From Rhodoplanes sp963840055 (lineage in GTDB: Bacteria > Pseudomonadota > Alphaproteobacteria > Rhizobiales > Xanthobacteraceae): DNA of 64,000 nucleotides. The notes under the pieces are model-generated. The model made no database searches, was not told the DNA's origin, and saw only the letters and a program-made list of their open reading frames with translations. The stretch is from NCBI GenBank assembly GCA_963840055.1, contig CAWIXM010000008.1, positions 186,001-250,000 on the forward strand, given 5' to 3'. This document shows positions 15,668 through 24,829 of this stretch, one piece after another (position 1 is the stretch's first letter; every line of letters starts with the position of its first letter). Position numbers and translations under genes: made by a program.

Positions 15668-16230
15668 AAGAAGGAACGACAGGACGCACCCGACGCCGAG
15701 CTCGAAGCGATGCAGACCGATCGGTCGAAGCCGTGGGCCGAGCCGACGTATTGGCCGATGGTGATGCCGAATCTCGGCCGGTTGCTTCACCTCGACACGA
15801 TGATCGCCGGCTATCGGGCGGCGAAGGAGAAGGGCGAGGAGGAGGAACGGCGCTGGGCTTCCCAGCATCTGAACATCGAGATCGGCCTCGCGCTCCAGTC
15901 CGACAACTGGGTCGGCGCCGACTTTTGGGCAGCATCGCCGGCACATATCTCATCCCTGGCCGAATTGAAGGCCCGATGTGAAGTCGTCGACGCCTGGCGC
16001 CGACGTCGCCGCGGAGCCAGGGCTGGAAGCTGAACGGCGCGATCAAGACGACCGAGCGCAAGCTCGCCGGCGGCGAGCTGATCCATGACGGCTCCGCTTT
16101 GATGGCGTGGTGCGTCGGAAACGCGAAGGTTGAACCGAAGGGCAACGCCGTGACGATCACGAAACAGGTCTCCGGCGCCGCGAAGATCGATCCGCTGATG
16201 TCGCTGTTCAATGCGGTGTCGCCGGGTTTC
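15653..16230 (+). pseudogene. Phage terminase large subunit, internal and C-terminal pieces
   Basis: From 15653 the plus strand reads FADHKKERQDAPDAELEAMQ, PTYWPMVMPNLGRLLHLDTM, RAAKEKGEEEERRWASQHLN and IEIGLALQSDNWVGADFW, the middle of TerL proteins that cut and package phage DNA. At about 15948 similarity is interrupted, and from about 16020 WKLNGAIKTTERKLAGGELI, SALMAWCVGNAKVEPKGNAV and TITKQVSGAAKIDPLMSLFN give the C-terminal nuclease-domain end. The Walker A ATPase part is missing on the 5' side, where the sequence joins the opposite-strand DUF2924 fusion. Confidence 0.7.
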
Positions 16231-16240
16231 GACGAGCTGC

Positions 16241-16327
16241 GTCTTCGACGGATCGACCAAGCGCGCCGTGGATCAGCTGGCACCAGGCAAGCGGGACGTG
16301 ATCCTTTGGGACAGGGAGGTATTCCAG
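16241..16327 (+). pseudogene. Tyrosine-integrase N-terminal scrap
   Basis: A short stretch reads VFDGSTKRAVDQLAPGKRDV followed by ILWDREVF, like the first 30 residues of phage integrases of the type that start with a KR..D.L.PG.RD...WD.ELPGFG segment. It follows directly on the terminase C-terminus and breaks off before the conserved glycine-rich part. The match is short, so confidence is limited. Confidence 0.4.
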
Positions 16328-16414
16328 GATCATCGATGGCTGCGCGCCGTTGGCGAAACTCTCTCGACCCTGCCGCCGGCAAGGAATGCGGGCTAGAGGC
16401 GCACCCTATTTCGG

Positions 16415-17248
16415 TCATAGCGGTCGTGCGACGCGGAAGCCGTAGCGCGGGTTCCGATTGACTGCGATATATAGGTTGCGTAACGCCGAGCGGAGATATC
16501 GCGGCTGGGCCTCCCAGGACCCGCCGCGGACAATGCGGGAATTGCAATCTCCGCTGGTCCAGGCCGAGCCGTCGGTCGGCGCCCCTTCATAGCTTTCATT
16601 CCAGCAATCCTCGGTCCACTCCCACACATTGCCATGAACTTGATAGAGCCCCCAAGGATTTGGCTGGAACGAGTCGACCGGCGCGGTCTGGTAGTTAAAT
16701 TCGCCACGCGACCCGGCATCATAGTTGGCTTGGCTGGGGGATATTACTGAACCCCACCAGTATGGTGAACTCGTGCCCGCGCGCGTTACGTATTCGCGTT
16801 GGGCTTCGCTCAGCAAATGGTAATTGCGCCCGGTCTTGCGCTTGAGCCACGAAATGTAGGCCTGAGCGTCATTCCAACTGACATTGATAACTGGGCGCTT
16901 GCCGCGGCCCCAATTCGAATCGGAAGGTTTATAGTGATCGCATCCGCCGTCGGCGACACAAGCGTCCCACTCGTCGAAGGTCACGGAGAACTTGCCGACT
17001 GCGAAAGGCCGCGAAAACATCACGCGATGCTGCGGACCTTCAAAACGAGTGCGCCCCTCCTCGCTTTCTGCCGATCCCATGATGAAGCTGCCGGCGGGAA
17101 CCACCACCATCTCGGGGCATTCGGGGCAATCCTTGAACGTCTCGCCCGGCTCGTATCGGCGATCCGGCGCAGGGTCGGCAAATGACAGCGACGTTGGAGC
17201 GAGCGCGAGCACTATGACGGCAACCGCAATCTTACTTATGAGCCGCAT
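16415..17248 (-). CDS. Secreted formylglycine-generating-enzyme-like (SUMF1-domain) protein
   Basis: A signal peptide of about 24 residues (RLISKIAVAVIVLALAPTSL) leads a SUMF1/FGE-sulfatase domain: MVVVPAGSFIMGSAESEEG, VGKFSVTFDEWDACVADGG, RPVINVSWNDAQAYISWLKR, YHLLSEAQREYVTRAGTSSP, PWGLYQVHGNVWEWTEDCWN, SRIVRGGSWEAQPRYLRSAL and YGFRVARPL. I chose ATG 17248 because AAGGAG lies 8 bases before it; the ATG 21 bases upstream is less likely. True formylglycine-generating enzymes activate sulfatases through an active-site cysteine pair that I do not see in the usual place, and no sulfatase gene is near, so this is probably one of the many SUMF1-like proteins with other roles. Confidence 0.8.
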   Translation of the reverse strand: MRLISKIAVAVIVLALAPTSLSFADPAPDRRYEPGETFKDCPECPEMVVVPAGSFIMGSAESEEGRTRFEGPQHRVMFSRPFAVGKFSVTFDEWDACVADGGCDHYKPSDSNWGRGKRPVINVSWNDAQAYISWLKRKTGRNYHLLSEAQREYVTRAGTSSPYWWGSVISPSQANYDAGSRGEFNYQTAPVDSFQPNPWGLYQVHGNVWEWTEDCWNESYEGAPTDGSAWTSGDCNSRIVRGGSWEAQPRYLRSALRNLYIAVNRNPRYGFRVARPL

Positions 17249-17373
17249 GAAGAACTCCTTAACCGACATTCCCCAGACGACTGGAGGACCGAGTGCAGCG
17301 GCATGGGGCTATCGTCACTGTGCCGATTTTGTCAGGACTGCATCATTGCTATGCGCGGATATAATTTTCGTGC

Positions 17374-18614
17374 TAGTCGGTTGATTTAGCTAGATTGAAG
17401 GGTATAGGTGTTTAAGTTTGACACGGGCAGTTTTGGTTGTGAATTGCCAGTCTGCCTTGGTGTGATGGGCGTTGCGGTGGTTTTCCCAGGCGGCGATTTC
17501 CTCAATGAGGGTCTGTTTGTCGGGAATGCGCCGATCGAGGCATTGGGTGGATAGAACCCCGAGTTCGGATTCGGCGAGGTCAAGCCAACTGCCGTGCTTG
17601 GGCGTGTAGTGCCATTCGAAGCGCTCGACCAGCCGCCTGGCCTCGGACGCCGGAAAGGCCTGGTAGAGCGATGCCTTGCTGTGGATATTGAGATTGTCCT
17701 GGACCAGCACGATGGTCTTGACGTGCGGGAAGTGACGATCAGCCAAATCCTTCAAGACGTGAGCATAGTCTAAGGCAGTGTGGCGGTCCGTCACCTCGAC
17801 GTGGCGCCAGCCTTCGAGCGGCGCGAACAACATGAACAGGTTGGCGGTGCCGTTGCGCTCGTACTCGTAATCGACGCGGGCTGGGCGTCCTCGTTTCATT
17901 GGGATCGGCATGCGCGTCTCGGCAATGAGTTGCTTTGAGGTCTCGTCCAGGCACACCAGCAGCCGATCGGGATCACGTGGCCGCGTGTAGACTGCGAGCA
18001 CATCTTCCATTGCGGCTACGAAGGCGCTGTTGGCCTTCGGCGGAATGACCCAGCATTGCCGGCGATGCGGCTTGAGGCGGTTTTTTTGAGCGTGCGCCCG
18101 ATCGTGGAGTTGCTTGCGCGCTCGACGATGCCGAGTTCCACGACCTTGTTCTCCAACAACCGCAACGTCCAGCGGGCACGTCCCTTGGGCGGCTTGGAGC
18201 ACGCCAGGGCGATCAGCTTGGCTTCCTTCTCGCCGTCGAAAATCGCAGCGACTGGTGGAATCATGCGGGGCTTGCGGCTCAACACCGCTTCGAAGCCCTC
18301 TTCCACCAATTGCTTGCGCACCCGGTAGATCATGGCCGCGCTGGTGTCCAAGGCCTTGATGATCCGGCTGTCGCTCCACCCCTCACCGGCCGCCGAGATA
18401 TCGGCCTTCAACAGAATGCGCGCCTTCAACAAGCGCTTCGCTGGGCTCTTTCCTTTGCGGATCAGCGCTTGCAATTGCTCGCGTTCCTCCGCGCCCAGCC
18501 GCACCACATACTTCTTTACCGCAATATCCTTTGCAGCCATGCTCGCCTCCGTCGCTCGAATCGCGACGGAAGCGAATCATCCAATCCTTTCAAATTAGTT
18601 GACGCAGCCGACTA
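17374..18614 (-). mobile_element. IS630-family element, copy 1 (1,241 bp with flanking TA)
   Basis: The ends are imperfect inverted repeats: TAGTCGGTTGATTTAGCTAG on the left and, inverted, TAGTCGGCTGCGTCAACTAA on the right, each beginning with TA, the target duplicated by IS630/mariner elements. The same 1,241-bp unit occurs at 56045-57285 in the opposite orientation with only a handful of differences, so it moved recently. Copy 1 sits 15 bases beyond the stop codon of the RND pump gene. Confidence 0.93.
17390..18540 (-). CDS. IS630 transposase, two overlapping frames joined by slippage
   Basis: The first frame (from ATG 18540, MAAKDIAVKKYVVRLGAEER) carries the helix-turn-helix part: SDSRIIKALDTSAAMIYRVR and RARWTLRLLENKVVELGIVE. 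The second frame carries the DDE domain: LLVCLDETSKQLIAETR with the first Asp, KTIVLVQDNLNIHSKASLYQ with the second, and HYTPKHGSWLDLAESELGVL with the final Glu. They overlap at a run of seven A residues (CTC AAA AAA ACC), where a -1 slip joins ...GRTLKK to NRLKPHRRQCW. Such slippage is known in this family. Both frames are intact, so the element is probably active. Confidence 0.92.
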
Positions 18615-18628
18615 GTATCTGCTGTCCT

Positions 18629-21600
18629 CTAGCTGTCCACGGTCGCAGGCTGCCTGAGGCATGCTTTGGAGTCAGCATCCGCATCCTGCTCCTCGATCCG
18701 AAACCATGCCACATAGAGCGCCGGCAAAAACAGCAGCGTCAGCACGGTACCGACGATGATGCCGCCCATCATCGCGTAGGCCATCGGCCCCCAGAAGATC
18801 TCGCGCGCAATCGGAATAAGCGCCAGACTTGCGGCAGCTGCGGTCAACATGATGGGCCGCATGCGATGCTCGGTTGCCTCCACGACCGCTTGCCATGCCG
18901 GCCGCCCTGCCTCCTCCAGCTCTTTGATCTGCACAACCAATATCACCGAATTCCGGATCAGGATGCCGATCAGTGCCATCACACCCAGGATCGCAACGAA
19001 GCCCAGAGGCGCTCCGCTCGGCAGTAAAGCCAAAACCACGCCGATCACTGCGAGCGGCGCGACCGCAAACACCAGGAACAACCGGTGGAAGCTTTGTAGC
19101 TGAACCATCAGGATGGTGGCCATCAGGAACAGCATCAGCGGAACCACCGCTATGATCGGGTTCTGGCTCTTGATGCTTTCCTCGACAGAGCCTCCGATCG
19201 CCACCGAATAGCCGGCCGGCAGACGTTTTGCGAACTCGGCCACCTGCGGCGCGAGTTGGTCCACCACCGTTTTCGGCTGCACGCTACCCAAGGTGCTTGC
19301 CTTCAGCGTGATGGTCGGCAGTCGTGATCGCCGCCATATCGTCGGCTGTTCAATCTCATAGCGGACGGTGGCTACCGCACCGAGCGGCACAGCTCTGCCG
19401 CCCAACCCGATTAGTTGAATATCCCGCACCGTATCGATCGATGCGCGCTCCCGCGCAGTGGCCCGACCCACCACATTTACCAGGTAGATACTGTCTCGCA
19501 CCTGTGTGATCGACGTGCCGGCGAGCACACTGTTCAACGTAGTCGCAATATCTTCCGAACTCACGCCGAGCTGGCGCGCCTTGTCTTGTAAGCACGTCCA
19601 CCTTGACGACACGGGCGGGCTCCATCCAGTCGAACACCACATTGTCGAGGTGCGGATTATTTCGCACAATGCCGGCGAGGCGCTGCGCGAATTCCTTGCA
19701 CCTTTGCGATGTCGGGTCCACTCACCCGGTACTGCACCGGGCGCCCGACCGGAGGCCCGATTTCGAGCAGTTTGACGAAGGTGTCAGTTCCAGGAAAGGT
19801 CCTCCGCAAATATGTTTCGAATTGCGCCTTGAGCCGGTCGCGCGCCTCGATGCCGCCCTTGGTCACGACGACGATCTGGCCGAACCAGGTATTGGGTGTC
19901 TGCAGATCGAATGACAGGATGAACCGCGGAGCACCGGTTCCGATGTAGCTCGACCAATGGTCGACTCCGTCGTTGCCCTGCAGCTGCTCTCGCTCGAACC
20001 GGGCAATCTGCGCGTCGGTTTCCGCAATCGAGGCGTTCTGAGGGAGGTTGAAGTCGATGACCAGTTCGCCGCGGTCGGATGAGGGGAAGAACTGCTGCTG
20101 CACGAATCCCATGCCGAACACGGCGAGCAGGAAGGCTACGACCGTCACCCCGATGGTGATCCAGCGATGATGCATGCACACGGCGAGCATACGAGAGAAC
20201 ATCCGTGCAACTCGGCCCTTTTGCTCGTGATGGCCCTTCAGCTCCGCGGAAAGGATGGTGACCCCGAGCAAAGGAGTGAACAGCACAGCGACGATCCAGG
20301 ACACGAGCAAGGACACGGCAATCACCACGAACAATGTGAAGGTGAATTCGCCGGCGTTGCTGCTGTTGAAGGCAATCGGAATGAACCCGATGACGGTGAC
20401 GAGCGTGCCTGTCAGCATTGGAAACGCGGTAGAGGTGTAGACGTAGGTCGCGGCCTTACTCAAGGGATCGCCTACTTCAAGCCGCGCCACCATCATTTCG
20501 ACGGCGATCATCGCATCATCCACGAGAAGACCGAGAGCAATGATCAACGCCCCGAGCGAAATGCGCTGCAGCGAAATCCCCGCATACGCCATGACCGCGA
20601 AGGTGATCGCGAGAACCAGCGGTATCGCTATCGCGACGACGAGACCGGCGCGAAGCCCAAGACTGAGGAAGCTGATGCCGAGAACGATGACGACGGCCTC
20701 GAACAGCGCTTTCGTGAAGCCTGAGACCGCGTGCTCGACGACCACCGGTTGATCGGCGACCAGATGAACTCCCACGCCAATGGGCAGGTCGGCGATGATC
20801 TTCGACATCTCCTCCTTCAGCGCCTCACCGAATTGCAGCAGGTTCGCGCCCGATTTCATGCCGATAGCGAGGGCGATCGCGGGTTGACCGTTGAAGCGAA
20901 CCAACGTCTTCGGCGGATCGACGTAGCCGCGTGTGACGGTCGCCACATCGGTTAGGGGGAAGAATCGATCGTTAACCCGCAAATTGATTGCCTTCACGGT
21001 CAACTCCGACGCAAACGCACCGCTGACCCGCACCATGATGCGCTCCGGCCCTGCCTGGAACACACCGGACGGCGTGATGGCATTTTGCGCCTGCAGAGAA
21101 GCCATGATCGAGCGGGTGTCGAGACCAAGTGCCGCGACCTTCCGGGTGGAAAATTCGAGGAAAATCACTTCGTCCTGCGCGCCGAGAATGTCGACTTTGC
21201 CGACGTTGGGAACGGTCAATACCTTCGCGCGGATTTCTTCGACTCGGTCGCGCAGCTGGCGATGGCTCAAGCCGTCGCTGGTGAAAGCGTAAATATTTCC
21301 GAATACATCCCCGAACGTATCATCAAACTCCGGGCCGATTACGCCCTGCGGGAGGTCGCCCTTGATGTCTGCAATCAGGTTGCGAACGCGAACCCACGTC
21401 GGTTTGACATCACGGGCTTTCGTGCTGTCCCGCAGATATACGAAGACCGTCGTTTGCCCGGGAACAGTGACGCTCTTGGTGTAATCGAGCAACTCCAATT
21501 CCTCGAGCTTCTTCTCGATTCTATCCGTGACTTCGCGGGTAATCTCCTCGGCCGAGGCGCCAGGCCACTGCGCCTGGATCACCATAGTCTTGATCGTGAA

Positions 21601-21726
21601 ATCAGGGTCTTCTTCCCGTCCCAGGTGAAAGTAGGAGAATAACCCCGCCGCCATGAAGGCGATCATGAAATACCAGACAAGCGAACGATGTTCGAGCGCC
21701 CAGTCCGAGAGGTTGAACGACTTCAT
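18629..21726 (-). pseudogene. RND efflux pump (AcrB/MexF-like inner-membrane subunit), two frameshifts
   Basis: From ATG 21726 about 680 residues are an RND transporter: FNLSDWALEHRSLVWYFMIA, the porter regions, GIVLGISFLSLGLR-type helices, SLGALIIALGLLVDDAMIAV with the helix-4 DD proton relay, and PMLTGTLVTVIGFIPIAFNS. After SGPDIAKV (about 19700) the frame breaks; EFAQRLAGIVRNNPHLDNVV continues in a second frame, and after VVKVDVL (about 19595) the rest (KARQLGVSSEDIATTLNSVL to the last helices) lies in a third. The shifts do not cancel, so no full-length pump is made unless they are sequence errors. The start overlaps the adaptor stop (ATGA), so pump and adaptors form one operon. Confidence 0.85.
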
Positions 21727-22799
21727 GGCGCCGCCTCCTGGTCAATCCGGACACTCTGTCCCTGCTTGAGGCTGTGGACCCCTGCAATCACGATGCGCGT
21801 TCCAGGCTCGAGACCGCCGGTCACTCGGATGCCGCCTTCGTCCCGGGAGAGATCGATCTTCTGCAGAGAAACCGTATGGGCGGTGGGATCGACGACCCAA
21901 ACGAAATTCTGGTCCTCTCTGGTCAAGACGGCGGACTCGGGCACCCGCAAAATTGAGCTCTGGTCATTGCTGAGCCTCGCAGTAACGGTGGCTCCCAGCC
22001 GGAAGCTTGGAGGTGGATTATTCAGGGCAATACGGACGCGATGCGTGCGAGTCTCGGGATCAGCTTGCGGCGCAATCTCGCGAATTTGGCCTTCTACGTG
22101 CACGGTAGGAAGGAGCTGCAAACTGACGGTAAACGGCAAACCGATTGCCAATGGAACACGAAAGTCCGGCCCGATATCGACGACGGCTTCTCTGATGTCG
22201 GGCCGCGCGACGGTGACGACAGCCTGACCAGCTTCGACCACCTGTCCCACCTCGGCCTCCACTGCGGTGACGACACCGGCAAAATCGGCCTTAAGCTCCG
22301 CATAGCCAAGTTGCTCGATCGCCTTCGCGAGGTTCGCCTGTGCGCTAGCCACCAACGCCTCGGCTCCAGCCCTCTCATGCTCCGCTTCGTCCAGCCTCGC
22401 CTTCGTCGCGACATCCGTCACAATGAGCTTCCGCTGTCGCTCCTCCGCTGCGCTTGCGTCCGCAAGTCGCGCCTGGCTTTTCAACAGCTCTGCTCTCGCC
22501 GACCGCACGCCGAGTTCCAGTGCTGTGGAATCGATTGCGGCGACGGTCTGCCCTTCATAAACTAAATCTCCGACGTCTACGGGACGCGCAATGATGCGCC
22601 CCAGCACGCGGAAACCAAGATCTGACTTGAATTGGGGTTCGACAGTGCCCGCGACTGCGGCGTCGCTCAAGCGCGCAGGTTCAACAAGAATCGACAGCAC
22701 CGGTCGAACAGGCTCTGGCGCGGCTGTCTCCTGTTTGCATCCGGTCGCAAGTAGCGCGGCGAAGATGCTGGCGATCATGATTGAACGCTTCATCATCAT
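21723..22799 (-). CDS. RND efflux periplasmic adaptor lipoprotein
   Basis: From ATG 22799 (the first of three consecutive Met codons) a lipoprotein signal (IASIFAALLATGC, lipobox LATGC) anchors a 358-residue membrane-fusion protein: FRVLGRIIARPVDVGDLVYE and VYEGQTVAAIDSTALELGVR form the lipoyl half, a helical hairpin from ARAELLKSQARLADASAAEE to AQANLAKAIEQLGYAELKAD, then DFAGVVTAVEAEVGQVVEAG and the beta-barrel. Such adaptors bridge the RND pump to an outer-membrane channel. It follows the first adaptor gene by 5 bases and overlaps the pump gene by 4. No outer-membrane channel gene is present. Confidence 0.88.
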   Translation of the reverse strand: MMMKRSIMIASIFAALLATGCKQETAAPEPVRPVLSILVEPARLSDAAVAGTVEPQFKSDLGFRVLGRIIARPVDVGDLVYEGQTVAAIDSTALELGVRSARAELLKSQARLADASAAEERQRKLIVTDVATKARLDEAEHERAGAEALVASAQANLAKAIEQLGYAELKADFAGVVTAVEAEVGQVVEAGQAVVTVARPDIREAVVDIGPDFRVPLAIGLPFTVSLQLLPTVHVEGQIREIAPQADPETRTHRVRIALNNPPPSFRLGATVTARLSNDQSSILRVPESAVLTREDQNFVWVVDPTAHTVSLQKIDLSRDEGGIRVTGGLEPGTRIVIAGVHSLKQGQSVRIDQEAAP

Positions 22800-22804
22800 T
22801 GGCC

Positions 22805-23929
22805 CTACTCGTACGTCACGCGCTGGCCAGAGCTGAGGAGCTTGCCTCCATCGACAACGACGCGCGCTCCAGGTTCGAGGCCTCCGCTGATCAACACAGC
22901 TCCGGCTTCGTAGGCGGAAATTGAGACCGGCTTTAACGATACCGTATCGGTCGCCGGATCGACGATCCAAACGGCGGGCTTTGACCCGATTGCCATCAAT
23001 GCGGTCCATGGCAACGCGATCTGTGAGACAGGTTTCCGTTTGGCTGTTCCGGCCACAGCGCTCCCAAGCGTCATCGCAGCCGGCGGATTTTGGATCGCCA
23101 CCTTCACGCGAACCGTGGAGCTCTTCGGATCGAGCGCCGGCGATACTTCCCTTACCTGACCGACAGCTGTCACATTGGGATCCGAGACGAGCGTCAGCGA
23201 TATCTGGCCACTCTCAAAGTCCCCGAAGAAAATCGATTCATCGACATCGAAGACGGCATCCCGCTCGCCGTCTTGGGCCAGTGCGAACGCCCGCGTGGCT
23301 GCTTTTACCACCTGACCGACCTCGATATTTCGCGCAGTAATGACACCCGCGGCGCGGGTTCGCAGCTCGGTGTCGCCAAGCGCGTCTTTGGCCCTTCCCA
23401 GCCGCGCCTTTGCGGTTTCAAGGGAAGCTTCCGCGTTCAGCAATCCTTCCTGCGCCTTGTCGAACGCTACTCGCGTGGTGAAGCGCTCCGCGATCAGAGT
23501 TTTCTGTCGCGCGAAAGTCGCCCTCGCCACGCGCAATTGGGCCTCCGCCGCGTTCACCGCGGCGTTCGCAGCTTCAACATCTGCCTGCTGCTCGGTGGGG
23601 TCGATCCGAGCCAGGACTTGGCCGGGCTCAACGTGGGAACCAACATCCACAAACCGCTCGATCACGCGCCCGCTTACCCGGAACGAAAGGTCGGCGCGAT
23701 AACGGGCTTGGACCTCGCCGGTCTGCGTCACAGAACGTTGGTGATCGTGCGGACGCACAATCTCCGTGCGCACGAACGCCAAAGGCTTATTCGAGCTCGC
23801 CGACCCATTGTTGCAGCCGCCCAAGAGCGCGGCCAGAAGCGCGATCGCAAGCGTCGCACCCAGGCCCATCAGACGCGGGCTGCTGGCCTTTCGGCCGCTA
23901 GCAGCACAATGCGGAGAGTGAGCGTTCAT
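22805..23929 (-). CDS. RND efflux periplasmic adaptor lipoprotein, second paralogue
   Basis: A 374-residue membrane-fusion protein with lipobox LLGGC at about residue 39, lipoyl half (FRVSGRVIERFVDVGSHVEP, GQVLARIDPTEQQADVEAAN), a hairpin (AAEAQLRVARATFARQKTLI to ASLETAKARLGRAKDALGDT) and ELRTRAAGVITARNIEVGQV. It precedes the second adaptor by 5 bases. Two adaptors in front of one pump is an arrangement seen in some alphaproteobacterial RND operons, where the paralogues may form a hetero-oligomer. It starts 85 bases after the FabI gene and so may belong to the long TetR-headed transcript. Confidence 0.87.
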   Translation of the reverse strand: MNAHSPHCAASGRKASSPRLMGLGATLAIALLAALLGGCNNGSASSNKPLAFVRTEIVRPHDHQRSVTQTGEVQARYRADLSFRVSGRVIERFVDVGSHVEPGQVLARIDPTEQQADVEAANAAVNAAEAQLRVARATFARQKTLIAERFTTRVAFDKAQEGLLNAEASLETAKARLGRAKDALGDTELRTRAAGVITARNIEVGQVVKAATRAFALAQDGERDAVFDVDESIFFGDFESGQISLTLVSDPNVTAVGQVREVSPALDPKSSTVRVKVAIQNPPAAMTLGSAVAGTAKRKPVSQIALPWTALMAIGSKPAVWIVDPATDTVSLKPVSISAYEAGAVLISGGLEPGARVVVDGGKLLSSGQRVTYE

Positions 23930-24014
23930 AACGTTTCCGTTGGAGCGAAGGGGCGACGGCGGTCTTTCCTGGCCGCCTGGTTACGGATGCGGACCGCCAT
24001 CTCCGCAGCCATCG

Positions 24015-24806
24015 CTAATCGATGATGTGATAGCCGCCATCAACGTACAGGGTGCCTCCCGTAATCGCCTTCGACGCCTCATGGGCGAGGAACGCGACGG
24101 CAAGGCCGACATCCTCGATGGTCACGAGCTTGCGGGTGGGTGCCTTCCCCTGCGCTTTTTCAAGCAGGGAGTCGAACTCCGGTATTCCAGAGGCGGCGCG
24201 CGTCGCGAGCGGGCCGGGCGAAATGGCGTGAACCCGAATTCCCTTCGGCCCGAGTTCGGCGGCGAGGTAGCGTGCGGCGCTTTCCAGCGCCGCCTTGGCC
24301 ACGCCCATGATGTTGTAGTTCGGCACGACTACCTGGCTGCCGTAGTAAGTCATCGTGAAGATCGCGCCGCCATCCTTCATCAGCGGCTCGGCGAGATGGG
24401 CCATCCGAATGAATGACCAGCATGAAATGTCCATTGTCGTGATGAAGCCATCGCGTTTGACGTCGATCACGCGGCCGCCGAGCGCCTCCTTCGGCGAAAA
24501 CGCGATCGAATGCACAAGGAAATCGAGCTTTCCCCACTCGTTTTCGATGCGCTCGAAAATCGCTTCCATGTGACCCGGCGCTTCGACGTCGAGCGGCATG
24601 AAGATCGGCGTCTCAAGCTCGCGGGCAAGTGGCTCGACGTACTTCTTGGTCTTCTCGTTGCGATATGTGATCGCGACCTCCGCTCCCAGCGCGCGGAACG
24701 CCGCCGCGCAGCCCCAGGCGATCGAATGCTCGTTCGCGATGCCGACGACCAGCCCCTTGTGGCCTTCGTGTAATCGTGTCGTGTACGACGGGTATTTCGG
24801 GATCAT
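24015..24806 (-). CDS. fabI: Enoyl-ACP reductase (FabI-type)
   Basis: A 263-residue short-chain dehydrogenase of the FabI type: GHKGLVVGIANEHSIAWGCA (NAD-binding, with the SIAWG segment specific to FabI), FLVHSIAFSPKEALGGRVID, and the catalytic YNIMGVAK (Y-x6-K) preceded by TMTYYGSQVVVPN. FabI reduces the enoyl-ACP double bond in the last step of each fatty-acid elongation cycle. Here it is encoded with acetate kinase, phosphotransacetylase and a DUF3141 protein rather than with other fab genes, so it is likely an accessory paralogue, perhaps with a different acyl substrate. The gene follows ackA by 23 bases. Confidence 0.88.
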   Translation of the reverse strand: MIPKYPSYTTRLHEGHKGLVVGIANEHSIAWGCAAAFRALGAEVAITYRNEKTKKYVEPLARELETPIFMPLDVEAPGHMEAIFERIENEWGKLDFLVHSIAFSPKEALGGRVIDVKRDGFITTMDISCWSFIRMAHLAEPLMKDGGAIFTMTYYGSQVVVPNYNIMGVAKAALESAARYLAAELGPKGIRVHAISPGPLATRAASGIPEFDSLLEKAQGKAPTRKLVTIEDVGLAVAFLAHEASKAITGGTLYVDGGYHIID

Positions 24807-24829
24807 CGTTTTGCCCTTTGGTTGGCGTT

